From assembly GCA_013695505.1 (NCBI GenBank), contig JACDAH010000317.1:1-6592 (forward strand): a stretch of DNA of 6,592 nucleotides, written 5' to 3'. The DNA comes from Chloroflexota bacterium (GTDB lineage: Bacteria; Chloroflexota; Limnocylindria; Limnocylindrales; CSP1-4). A model generated the notes under the pieces. It saw nothing but the letters and a program-made list of their open reading frames with translations, did not search any database and had not been told where the DNA came from. Positions 1 to 5,922 of this stretch are shown here, one piece after another (positions within the stretch are counted from its first letter, which is position 1; every line of letters begins with the position of its first letter). The position numbers and the translations under genes are program-made.

Positions 1-195
1 GACGACTGGGCGCTCGGGCTTGCGATCGCCCTGGCTCGCGAGGGCGGAGCGCGCACGACCGATGCGCCGGACTCGGCGCTGGCGGAGCTCGCCGCGGTCG
101 CCAAGGCCTGCACCCTCGCGGCGATCCTCCGCGGATTCAGGCGGCTCGAGGCGATCGAACAGGCGAACGACCGGCCCACGTCCGGCCCGAACTAA
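1..195 (+). CDS. 3' end of an unrecognised protein (5' truncated by window edge)
   Basis: An open frame runs from the first base of the window to a TAA at 193-195, giving 64 C-terminal residues with no start codon in view. The tail is Ala/Leu/Glu-rich and looks helical: it opens DDWALGLAIALARE, has a middle part AELAAVAKACTLAAILRG, and ends in a polar stretch (EAIEQANDRPTSGPN). Third codon positions are almost all G or C, which supports this frame over the shifted one starting near position 20. I recognise no family. It lies upstream of, and in the same direction as, the two small unknown genes at 351 and 614, and may belong to the same accessory block, although 155 non-coding bases separate them. 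Function unknown. Confidence 0.6.
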   Translation, partial: DDWALGLAIALAREGGARTTDAPDSALAELAAVAKACTLAAILRGFRRLEAIEQANDRPTSGPN

Positions 196-215
196 CGGAC
201 CTCACCGCACGCCCC

Positions 216-244
216 TAGACGTCACCGGACCGCGCAGCTACACT
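216..244 (+). promoter_or_regulatory. candidate sigma70-type promoter before the two-gene unit
   Basis: TAGACG (216-221) resembles a -35 box (4 of 6 to TTGACA). It is followed, after exactly 17 bases, by TACACT (239-244), a -10-like hexamer (4 of 6 to TATAAT). Transcription would start near 251, immediately before the first stem-loop of the leader, leaving about 100 bases of 5' untranslated RNA before the ATG at 351. The match is moderate and in G+C-rich DNA such hexamers arise by chance; the spacing and the position relative to the stem-loops are the main support. Confidence 0.35.
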
Positions 245-251
245 CCGCGGC

Positions 252-315
252 ACCTGGGATAAGCAGGTCCAATCGAATAGGATGATCCCGCCCGTCGTCA
301 GTGCTTATCCCACTG
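252..315. repeat. pair of inverted stem-loops with complementary loops in the leader
   Basis: Stem-loop 1 is ACCTG (252-256), loop GGATAAG (257-263), CAGGT (264-268). Stem-loop 2 is CAGTG (299-303), loop CTTATCC (304-310), CACTG (311-315). Each has a perfect 5-bp stem and a 7-base loop, and the two loops are exact reverse complements. Viewed as DNA, an 11-base core TGGGATAAGCA (255-265) recurs inverted as TGCTTATCCCA (302-312), 36 bases apart. The three outer stem bases differ between the copies but stay paired within each. That pattern favours a selected folded form (RNA kissing loops, or single-stranded or cruciform DNA) over a plain repeated operator. A third GGGATAA is at 337-343, across the ribosome binding site. 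Binding partner unknown. Confidence 0.6.
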
Positions 316-350
316 CCGGCGGGCGTTGTCGTGGAAGGGATAAAGACTCC

Positions 351-617
351 ATGGCCAGGCAGACCGACGAGCGCGTGTCGCTCGCCATCCTCGAGGACCG
401 TTACGACGGCCTCCTCATCACCCCACCGTCCGACGGGTTCACGAAGCTCGGCGACAAGCTCCAGGCTGTGATCGAGGGCCTGATCGAAGGCGTCGCCCGG
501 GTTAAGTGGACCGGCAATCTCACCGGCGACCAGACGGGCGCGATCACCGATGCGGTCCTCGAGGTCCTCCGCGCCACCGTCGTCGCCGAGATCGACAGCC
601 GGGGGATCGCCCGATGA
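351..617 (+). CDS. small unrecognised protein, 88 aa, first gene of a two-gene unit
   Basis: I chose ATG 351 because AAGGGA (335-340) lies 10 bases upstream; the longer in-frame start at 282 would translate through the stem-loop leader and has no good ribosome binding site. The 88-residue product starts MARQTDERVSLAILEDRYDG. Residues about 27-50 (PSDGFTKLGDKLQAVIEG and on) and 60-82 look like amphipathic helices around a short WTGNLTGDQTG turn. There is no signal peptide, membrane segment or cysteine/histidine metal motif, so it is probably a small soluble helical protein. I recognise no family. The gene overlaps the next one by 4 bases (ATGA), so the two are probably co-expressed and may act together. 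Expression may be governed by the leader stem-loops, since GGGATAA overlaps the ribosome binding site. Function unknown. Confidence 0.75.
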   Translation: MARQTDERVSLAILEDRYDGLLITPPSDGFTKLGDKLQAVIEGLIEGVARVKWTGNLTGDQTGAITDAVLEVLRATVVAEIDSRGIAR

Positions 618-1090
618 CCCGGCGACAGTCCAAGTCGGCCCTAGGATCGACGGAGAGCGGCGCGGACGTCGCTCCCGCTGTGAGCGTCCAGTCAGCGGCG
701 GCCGCAGCTGCGGCGCCCCCGTCCGCGCCGGCCGAGGCTGAGGTACGCGAGCTCATCGCTGCCCGCAGCCGCAAGTACCCTCGGGACCACAAGCAGCTCG
801 AGGAGGCGATCGACCAGGTGTTCGACGTCGTCGGCTACGTCGATCTCGACGAGGAGGGTCGCCACGACTTCGGGTCCGACTACCTGAGTGACCTTTGGGC
901 CGACCTCCGGCCGAGCGAGGTCCGCAACCTCAACGCGATGATCCTCTACGCCCAGAGGGAGTCGCTCGAGGCGTGTTGGGGCATCATCACCGCCCGCATC
1001 GTCGAGGTCGCGACCGCGTTCGCGGAGGCGCATCCCGACGTGAAGCGCGCGCCGGCGGAGACGGACCGAGAGGACTCGCGGCGTCGTTGA
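614..1090 (+). CDS. unrecognised protein, 158 aa, second gene of the two-gene unit
   Basis: It starts at ATG 614, overlapping the TGA of the preceding gene (ATGA), with a G-run (GGGGGA) 7 bases upstream; the longer frame from 506 only overlaps the upstream gene. The first ~42 residues are low-complexity and probably disordered: Ser/Arg-rich, then an Ala/Pro run around 28-42. From about residue 43 (EAEVRELIAARSRKYPRD) to 145 the sequence looks like a compact, acidic, mostly helical domain. It includes QLEEAIDQVFDVVGYVDLDEE, a DYLSDLWADLRPSEVRNLNAM segment and a long helix ending near TAFAEAHPDV; the C-terminus is charged (DREDSRRR). No membrane segment or catalytic motif is evident and I recognise no family. 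An adaptor or DNA/protein-binding partner of the upstream product is possible, but that is only inference from the overlap. Confidence 0.75.
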   Translation: MTRRQSKSALGSTESGADVAPAVSVQSAAAAAAAPPSAPAEAEVRELIAARSRKYPRDHKQLEEAIDQVFDVVGYVDLDEEGRHDFGSDYLSDLWADLRPSEVRNLNAMILYAQRESLEACWGIITARIVEVATAFAEAHPDVKRAPAETDREDSRRR

Positions 1091-1156
1091 AGGCGTCCGA
1101 CAGCTTGCCGTAAGCCCCAGGAGAGACTGCCGCACGACTAGAGCCGATAACTGGAC

Positions 1157-1209
1157 AGAAAACAGCACCCCGGCTAAGCGTGCAAGTGCACCGTTTAGCC
1201 CGGGGTGCT
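1157..1209 (-). terminator. long imperfect hairpin followed by a T-tract (intrinsic terminator on the minus strand)
   Basis: Read on the minus strand, an arm beginning AGCACCCCGG (1209 downward) pairs with one ending CCGGGGTGCT (down to 1164). About 19-20 base pairs form, interrupted by two single-G bulges and one A/C mismatch, closing on a tiny loop around 1184-1187. It is followed by TGTTTTCT (1164-1157). The other strand has no T-tract (TTAAGAG follows), so termination is expected only for transcripts coming from the right, i.e. from the tRNA remnant and the PAS gene. The stem is longer than most terminators and starts at the last base of the tRNA-like sequence, so it may also mark a recombination junction. 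Confidence 0.55.
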
Positions 1210-1245
1210 TAAGAGTCAGTTGCTCTGCCATTGAGCTACCGGCCC
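1209..1245 (-). pseudogene. tRNA-Lys(CTT) 5' half, truncated at the anticodon loop
   Basis: On the minus strand from 1245 the sequence reads as a normal tRNA 5' half. It has acceptor strand GGGCCGG, then TA (positions 8-9), D-stem GCTC with loop AATGGCA (containing GG) closed by GAGC, a linking A, anticodon-stem strand ACTGA, and loop CTCTTAA with anticodon CTT (1213-1211), i.e. lysine. The expected 3' strand of the anticodon stem (TCAGT), variable loop and TTCRA T-loop are absent. Instead the sequence runs straight into the hairpin at 1209. A TATCCT hexamer (1262-1257), about 11 bases upstream of the 5' end, could be a -10 box, so the half may still be transcribed. It is not a functional tRNA, and the cell must have another tRNA for AAG codons. 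A displaced 5' half left by an element integrating at the anticodon loop, or a deletion, would both explain it. Confidence 0.7.
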
Positions 1246-1324
1246 AGCGAGCCGAGAGGATACCCCATCGGCTTGGACCGGGCCGGCGGGTGCTCGGCCG
1301 GTCTGTCGACGAGCCCGAAGTCGG

Positions 1325-1783
1325 CTACCGATCCTTGGGCCAGAGCCGCGACATGTGAAACCCGGGCACTGGGTGGTGGGCACGAGCCTGGAATTGCAGG
1401 TCGACGAGGGTGCCGTCGGCCGCGCACAGCCGGAAGGCGCCATCCTGCCGGCCGTCCGCCACGAACTCGGCCCATTGGGAGGGCGTCGTGGCCCGGAGGT
1501 CCGGAGCGGCGATGTCCACGACCCGCCGACCAACGAGGTCCGACGGCTCGTAGCCGAGGATGCCGAGTACGCCCGCCGTCGCACCGACGTACATCCCCGT
1601 GCCATCGGTGACGAGCATGAACTCCTGGGTCCCGGGCGGAAGCGCCGCGTCCTGGTACGCAACCCATGCAGCGATGACGTCGAGGGCACGGGCCTGGACC
1701 TCCTCGGATCCTGAGGCGCCTTCCCATCGACGCTCGGCGGTCCGCCACGTCGAGAGCAACGTGGTCAGTGAAACATTCGCCAC
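1325..1783 (-). CDS. single PAS-domain sensor protein
   Basis: 152 residues from GTG 1783, preceded by GGAGG (1795-1791) at 7 bases; a TTG start 27 bases further upstream has no comparable site. Residues 1-45 (NVSLTTLLSTWRTAERRWEG and on) look helical. Residues about 53-146 form a PAS fold: beta strand FMLVTDGTGMYVGA, the typical LGYEPSDLVGRRVVDIAAPD segment (75-95), and terminal strands GAFRLCAADGTLVDLQF and HPVPGFHMSRL. PAS domains bind small ligands, cofactors or partner proteins and sense redox state, light or metabolites. No kinase, cyclase or DNA-binding output domain follows, so it probably signals through another protein. It lies 140 bases downstream of the MMPL gene on the same strand, likely with its own start signal. 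The ligand cannot be read from the sequence. An 8-bp inverted repeat (1277-1302) follows the stop but lacks a T-tract. Confidence 0.8.
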   Translation of the reverse strand: MANVSLTTLLSTWRTAERRWEGASGSEEVQARALDVIAAWVAYQDAALPPGTQEFMLVTDGTGMYVGATAGVLGILGYEPSDLVGRRVVDIAAPDLRATTPSQWAEFVADGRQDGAFRLCAADGTLVDLQFQARAHHPVPGFHMSRLWPKDR

Positions 1784-1923
1784 CGAGTGGCCTCCATCCT
1801 TGGGGAGCAACCGAGCCGACGAATCGCGAACGGGATGAGATCCGCGCGTAGCGCTGATGAAGCATCACCCTACTCCTGGCGCTGCGACTCGACGCGCGGT
1901 TGCCCCCGCGGTGGCCCGGAGCT

Positions 1924-4221
1924 TCAGGCGATGATCGGAAGGCCCCTGCGCTCGTCCTCGTCGACATCGCCCTCGATCGTGACGTGGGGCAGCCAGTCGA
2001 GCCAGGACGGCAGCCACCAGTTCCAGTCCCCGAGGAGTCGCATCGAGGCCGGCAGGAGGATGCTCCGGACGATCGTCGCGTCGAGGAAGACCGCCACCGC
2101 GAGGCCGAACCCGAGCTGCTTGATGATCGTCAGCTCGAGCGTCACGAACACCGCGAACACGACGACCATGATCGCCGCCGCGCTCGTGACGGTGCCCGAG
2201 GTGATCGCGATCCCGCGCGCGACGGCCTCGTTCGACGAGAGTCCGTGATCGCGGGCTTCCTTGATCCGGGTGAGGATGAAGACGTGGTAATCCATCGACA
2301 GCCCGAACAGGATCGTGAAGATGAAGACCGGGATGAACGCCTCGATGGGACCGGGCTTGAACCCGAGCTGCTCGTGCAGCCAGCCGTCCTGGAACGCGAG
2401 CACGAGCAGCCCGAATGCCGCGCCGGTCGAGAGCAGGTTGAGCAGGATCGCCTTGATCGGGATGACGATCGAGCGAAAGGCCACGAGCAGAAGGAGGAAC
2501 GAGAGGGTCAGGACGAACGCCATCACGAGGGGCATGCCGCGGGCGTAGAAGTCCACGACGTCGAGGGTGTAGGCCGCGTCGCCGGTCACCAGCGCACGGA
2601 CGTTGGTCAGGCCGGCGAAGGCAGCCGGCACGACGCTCCGACGGACCTCGCGGACGATCTCCTGGTTGCGGACGTCGTTGCTGTTGCCAGCCATCAGGTA
2701 CGAGACGAACGCCACGTGACCGTCCGCTGACATCTTCGTGTCGGGCGGTCCGCTGACGCCGGGGATCGCGACGACCGCGGCGGTCATCCTGTCGATCGCC
2801 GTCGTCGTCGGCGCCTCGTCGGCCCGGGTGATAACGACCGACAGGTCGAGGTCCGAGCCGCTCGACCACTTCTCGTTGAGCAGGTTCACCGCCTGCACGC
2901 CGTCGAGCGAGTCGGGGAACGACGTGAAGTCGGCCTGGCCCATGTGGAGGCGGCCGACGGGCGATGCCACGAGGATCAGCACGACGGCCGTGGTCATCGC
3001 CGCGATGACCGGCCGGGCCATGACGGCGCGGACGAGGGTCGCCCAGATGCCGCTTCCTTCCTCGCGGTCCCGGCTGACGATTGGAATCCGGAGCCGGTTC
3101 ACCCCGTCGCCGAGGATCGCGAGCGTCGCGGGCAGGAACGTCAGCGACCCGACGACCGCGACGAACACGACCGAGATCGTCCCCACCGCCATCGATCGGA
3201 ACAGCGGATCGTCGAGCAGGAACAGCCCGCCGATCGAGATCATCACTGCGAGGCCCGAGAAGAACACAGCACGACCCGCCGTGTTGCTCGCCACGTCGAT
3301 CGCGGCCAGCTTTTGGCGTCCGTGGCGGCGTTCCGTCCGGAACCGGGTGAGCATGAACAGCGAGTAGTCGACCGCGACGGCGAGGCCGATCAGGACGACG
3401 AGCTGGCTCGCGTATGGGCTGACCGGCGAGACCGCCCGGCTATATAGACCGAGGATCCCGAACGCGGCGAGGAGCGCGGTGATCGCCAGGATCAACGGGA
3501 TGACCGCTGCCACGACCGCCCCGAACGCGATCAACAGGATCAGGAAGGTCAGCGGGATCGTCAGCCGAAGCGAGGCGTCGAGGCCGCCGTTGATGAGCTC
3601 GCTGATCTCGTCGTTCGCGAGAGTGTTGTTCAGGACGTGGATCCGGTATGCCGGGTACGCGGCCTTGATCTCGGCGACGGCGGCGGGGACCGGGTCGAGC
3701 CGGCGCGCGAGGGCCGCTCCCTCGCCCACGACCCGGCCGACGATCCGGACGGTCGTCCCGTCCTGCGACACGAGCCCGGCCGCGGCCGGCACGCCAATCG
3801 GGTTGACGAGCTGCTCGATCGTCGGAACGGCCACCCCGTCGGCCGTCGATTGGATCGCGGACAGCTTCGCGGTGATCGCCGCGACATCTGCGTCGAAGGC
3901 CGGGTCGCCGACCTTTCTGTCGCCGCTCGACACGATCATCAGGAGCTGCTGTGAGGGCGGCGCCTGCTCCTGGCCCGCCGCGGCGTTTGCGTTGCCGTAG
4001 ACGACGTACGCCTCACCGGCCTCGTACTTCGACCGCTCGGCGTTCGAGACCGCCTCGACGGCGCGAGTCCCGCCGGCGAGCAGGCTCGCCCCGAACACCC
4101 CGATCGTGACCACGAACCAGAGCCCGAAGACGGGCCATCGATGACGGGCGCTCCAGCCCGCGACGCGCGCCGTCCACGGCGAAGTCCTGGGGTTCGGGGT
4201 GGACGTGACGTTCGATGGCAT
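1924..4221 (-). CDS. MMPL/RND-family membrane transporter
   Basis: 765 residues from ATG 4221. The longer frame (to 4425) overlaps the methyltransferase gene, and its extension is not protein-like. The layout is a typical MMPL duplication. The first half has TM1 (about 29-50), a large extracytoplasmic domain (about 51-215) and TM2-6 (about 219-371). A cytoplasmic linker with charged SRDREEGSG follows. The second half has TM7 (403-421), a second outer domain (422-560) and TM8-12 (562-725). Asp285-Tyr286 in AVAVDYSLF and Asp644-Tyr645 in LSMDYHVF match the paired proton-relay residues known from MmpL3, so a proton-driven pump is expected. Known substrates of the family are lipids, glycolipids, siderophores or drugs; the one here is not evident. 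The C-terminal tail is short (about 40 residues, ending acidic), unlike MmpL3. No Shine-Dalgarno sequence precedes the ATG. Confidence 0.92.
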   Translation of the reverse strand: MPSNVTSTPNPRTSPWTARVAGWSARHRWPVFGLWFVVTIGVFGASLLAGGTRAVEAVSNAERSKYEAGEAYVVYGNANAAAGQEQAPPSQQLLMIVSSGDRKVGDPAFDADVAAITAKLSAIQSTADGVAVPTIEQLVNPIGVPAAAGLVSQDGTTVRIVGRVVGEGAALARRLDPVPAAVAEIKAAYPAYRIHVLNNTLANDEISELINGGLDASLRLTIPLTFLILLIAFGAVVAAVIPLILAITALLAAFGILGLYSRAVSPVSPYASQLVVLIGLAVAVDYSLFMLTRFRTERRHGRQKLAAIDVASNTAGRAVFFSGLAVMISIGGLFLLDDPLFRSMAVGTISVVFVAVVGSLTFLPATLAILGDGVNRLRIPIVSRDREEGSGIWATLVRAVMARPVIAAMTTAVVLILVASPVGRLHMGQADFTSFPDSLDGVQAVNLLNEKWSSGSDLDLSVVITRADEAPTTTAIDRMTAAVVAIPGVSGPPDTKMSADGHVAFVSYLMAGNSNDVRNQEIVREVRRSVVPAAFAGLTNVRALVTGDAAYTLDVVDFYARGMPLVMAFVLTLSFLLLLVAFRSIVIPIKAILLNLLSTGAAFGLLVLAFQDGWLHEQLGFKPGPIEAFIPVFIFTILFGLSMDYHVFILTRIKEARDHGLSSNEAVARGIAITSGTVTSAAAIMVVVFAVFVTLELTIIKQLGFGLAVAVFLDATIVRSILLPASMRLLGDWNWWLPSWLDWLPHVTIEGDVDEDERRGLPIIA

Positions 4222-4231
4222 GGCGGCGGTC

Positions 4232-4237
4232 AGGGTA
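4232..4237 (-). promoter_or_regulatory. possible -10 box just upstream of the MMPL gene
   Basis: TACCCT on the minus strand lies 10 bases before the ATG at 4221. A transcript from it would begin within a few bases of the start codon, which would fit the absence of a Shine-Dalgarno sequence (leaderless initiation, common in many high-GC bacteria). No convincing -35 box at 16-18 bases was found. The 101-base gap to the methyltransferase stop also contains a 7-bp stem near its distal end without a T-tract, so read-through from the upstream operon remains possible. Confidence 0.25.
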
Positions 4238-4322
4238 CCCGACCATCGTCGCTCGACGGTCACGTCGCCAGAACGGACGCGGGAGCACAGCCTCCGGCCT
4301 CGATCCTGGATCCTCAGGCCAG

Positions 4323-5105
4323 CTATCCCTCGCGACGGGCGACCCAGACCTCCTCGGTCGGCCATTGGCGGGCCCACTCCGGTGTGACATACGGAAAGTT
4401 CGTCGTCGCCCCCTCGGCCGGCCACAGCTCGACGAGATCCTCAACCGTGAACCCGTTCGAGCGGAGGACCCGGATCCAGTCACCATGACCGAGGGCGAAG
4501 TTCACGGACGTGTCGTTCGACCACTCGAGGCGGTGGAGCCCGCGGAGCGGCCGGAGCAGCTCGTTCGTCGCTGGCCGCTCCTCGTCGGGCATGCACAGCA
4601 TCAGCAGGGTCGCGTTGATCAGGAAGATCAGCCGGCCCCCGGGCCGCAGGAGCCGGGCCGCTTCCGGAACCCAGCGGTATGGATCAGCCCAGATCGAGGC
4701 GCCGTATTCCGAGATCGCGAGATCGAAGCTGCGGTCCGGATACGGGACGGCCTCGGCGTTGCCGTGGATCAGGGGGAACTCGAGGCCATGCTCGGCCTGG
4801 AGCCGCCGGGCGGTCGCCAGCTGCTGCTCCGAGTTGTCGATACCGACCGGTCGCGCGCCCCGCCGGGCCAGCCAGGCCGAGAAGTAGGCTGTCCCGCACC
4901 CGAGTTCGATCGCGTCCTTGCCGGCAAGATCTTGCGGCAGGAGCCGGAGGTCGCGTTCGGGGATGTCCCAGATTCCCCACTTCTCGTCGCCCGACCCGAG
5001 CCGCCAGCTGCGTTCGCCGTTCGCGACGTATTCGGGCGCCCAGTCGTCCCATGCCTTCCGGTTGCGCTGGACGTGCTCGGGCAGGGCGCCGTCGATGCCG
5101 CTCAT
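4323..5105 (-). CDS. class I SAM-dependent methyltransferase
   Basis: 260 residues from ATG 5105, overlapping the TGA of the YjbR-family gene by 4 bases (ATGA). GGAGG (5114-5110) lies only 4 bases upstream, so both coupling and direct initiation are possible. The Rossmann-type methyltransferase core is clear: motif I AIELGCGTAYFS (65-76) for the SAM methionyl part, VGIDNSEQQL (87-96) with Asp90 for the adenosine ribose, HGNAEAVPYPDRSFDLAIS (114-132) as motif II, and ARLLRPGGRLIF (150-161) as motif III. An N-terminal helical cap (LPEHVQRNRKAWDDWAPEYV) and a Trp-rich C-terminus (ELWPAEG, PEWARQWPTEEVWV) complete a common uncharacterised family of about 260 residues. It is cytoplasmic. It probably methylates a small molecule rather than DNA or rRNA, since no nucleic-acid-binding domain is present; the substrate is unknown. 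Confidence 0.9.
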   Translation of the reverse strand: MSGIDGALPEHVQRNRKAWDDWAPEYVANGERSWRLGSGDEKWGIWDIPERDLRLLPQDLAGKDAIELGCGTAYFSAWLARRGARPVGIDNSEQQLATARRLQAEHGLEFPLIHGNAEAVPYPDRSFDLAISEYGASIWADPYRWVPEAARLLRPGGRLIFLINATLLMLCMPDEERPATNELLRPLRGLHRLEWSNDTSVNFALGHGDWIRVLRSNGFTVEDLVELWPAEGATTNFPYVTPEWARQWPTEEVWVARREG

Positions 5106-5443
5106 GCATCCTCCAGTGTCGCTGCCAGGCGCTTCGGCGCGGTCCGGCGCCAGGCCTCGCGCATGAGGCTGGCCAGGAGCGCCGGGTCGACACGGTCGAG
5201 ATCGACCGTCACCCAGCCAAACCGCCCGACATACGCCGACTTCGTGAATGTCTCCGGGTCCATCTCGATCAGCTCGGCCTGGCTCTCGAGGCCGGCCTTG
5301 ATCGAGACCTTGGTCGCGCCTTCGCCGCCGATCGCGAAGACCTTGTCCCGGACGCGGAAGGTGACGTCAGTCTCCCAGGTCAGCCGCTCCTCGGCTTCCG
5401 GCAGGGAGACGGCGAGCGCCCGGACGTCATCGAGACTCGTCAT
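5102..5443 (-). CDS. MmcQ/YjbR-family protein
   Basis: 113 residues, the usual length for this family (formerly DUF419, double-wing fold). Visible signatures are the N-terminal helix with LPEAEE (14-19), the strand pair TFRVRDKVFAIGG (28-40), KVSIKAG (45-51), the YVGRFGWVTVDLD turn-strand (71-83), and the C-terminal helix with AWRRTAPKRLAA (97-108). Family members are called DNA-binding-like because of the fold, and MmcQ sits in a mitomycin resistance locus, but the molecular role is not established. The start ATG overlaps the upstream GNAT stop by 4 bases. No Shine-Dalgarno sequence precedes it; the stretch upstream reads CCCCTCC, the opposite sense. Translation therefore probably depends on ribosomes terminating on the acetyltransferase gene. 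It overlaps the methyltransferase gene in the same way at its own end. Confidence 0.88.
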   Translation of the reverse strand: MTSLDDVRALAVSLPEAEERLTWETDVTFRVRDKVFAIGGEGATKVSIKAGLESQAELIEMDPETFTKSAYVGRFGWVTVDLDRVDPALLASLMREAWRRTAPKRLAATLEDA

Positions 5444-5922
5444 CGACGCTGGAGGGGCTTGAGCATCGCCCGGTCGTAGTCGCGATAGCCCAGACGGTGG
5501 TAGAGGCGGATCGCCCCTTCGTTCGCCTCGCTCACGTTGAGGATCATCCGCTCGACGCCGTGCCTTGTCGCCCAGTCCTCGAGGTGGCCGATCAGCGCCC
5601 GGCCAATTCCCTGCCCGCGAAACCCCTCGGCGACCGACAGGCCCAACTCCGCGGTCGGAACACTGCGCATCGTGTTTCCCGGATGGAGCGGGTCAGCGAT
5701 GTCGACGGACGCCGAGCCGGCCATCTGGCCGTCCACGATCGCCGCAACGTATTCGGCGGAGTCCCCGCGGCCTTCGATCCGGCGACGGATTCGCTCCGCG
5801 GCGTCGTCGCGGGCCGGAACCCGGAAGATCTCGGGATCGATCCCGGCATGATGGGTCGCGAAGTCGAGGTAGATGTCGATCAGTCGCTCGAGGTCGTCGA
5901 GCGTGACCGGCCGGATCTCCAT
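5440..5922 (-). CDS. GNAT-family N-acetyltransferase
   Basis: 160 residues from ATG 5922. The family's first beta strand (MEIRPVTLDDLERLIDIY) starts here, and GGGAG lies 7 bases upstream. An equally credible start is GTG 5955, 3 bases after the aldehyde dehydrogenase stop, with AGGAG at 6 bases; it would add 11 polar residues. The acetyl-CoA-binding motif A is AELGLSVAEGFRGQGIGRAL (91-110) with the R-x-x-G-x-G pyrophosphate loop at 102-107. The segment SEANEGAIRLYHRLGYRDY (131-149) is motif B with the usual Asn and the LGY ending. The enzyme transfers acetyl from acetyl-CoA to an amine, such as a small molecule or protein N-terminus, in the cytoplasm; the acceptor cannot be predicted. It lies in an operon between the aldehyde dehydrogenase and the YjbR-family gene, overlapping the latter by 4 bases. 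Confidence 0.9.
   Translation of the reverse strand: MEIRPVTLDDLERLIDIYLDFATHHAGIDPEIFRVPARDDAAERIRRRIEGRGDSAEYVAAIVDGQMAGSASVDIADPLHPGNTMRSVPTAELGLSVAEGFRGQGIGRALIGHLEDWATRHGVERMILNVSEANEGAIRLYHRLGYRDYDRAMLKPLQRR

Noticed and set aside
305..313. DnaA box (TTATCCACA-like) in TTATCCCAC
   Set aside because: It does not match the consensus beyond TTATCC, and the copies here are explained by the hairpin pair; no replication gene is visible.
1164..1209. Integron attC-like site: long imperfect palindrome with extrahelical G bases on one arm, GTTTAGC on the + strand
   Set aside because: The outer arms (GCACCCCGG) do not carry the RYYYAAC / GTTRRRY core boxes, no integrase or cassette array is in view, and the T-tract fits a terminator better.
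692..1231. Open frame of 179 codons on the minus strand
   Set aside because: It is antisense to the 158-aa gene, with Arg/Leu/Val-rich low-information sequence, and its start lies inside the tRNA fragment; it is a shadow frame.
1141..1245. Complete tRNA-Lys with an intron-like hairpin at the anticodon loop
   Set aside because: After removing the hairpin there is no 3' anticodon strand and no T-loop consensus, so no cloverleaf can form.
1277..1302. Inverted repeat ACCGGGCCG / CGGCCGGT after the PAS gene as a terminator
   Set aside because: An 8-bp stem with one bulge and no T-tract on either strand; GC-rich DNA gives such repeats by chance.
1236..1967. Open frame of 243 codons on the minus strand over the PAS gene
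   Set aside because: Arg/Gly/Pro-rich composition typical of an off-frame read of GC-rich coding DNA; the PAS frame has a recognisable domain and a strong ribosome site.
1865..2869. Open frame of 334 codons on the minus strand, and + strand frames at 1900-2730 and 2738-3367
   Set aside because: All are Arg/Asp/His-rich shadows of the MMPL transporter gene, which has clear family motifs.
4215..5462. Open frame of 415 codons on the + strand
   Set aside because: It is antisense to the methyltransferase and YjbR-family genes, both with recognisable motifs and correct start signals.
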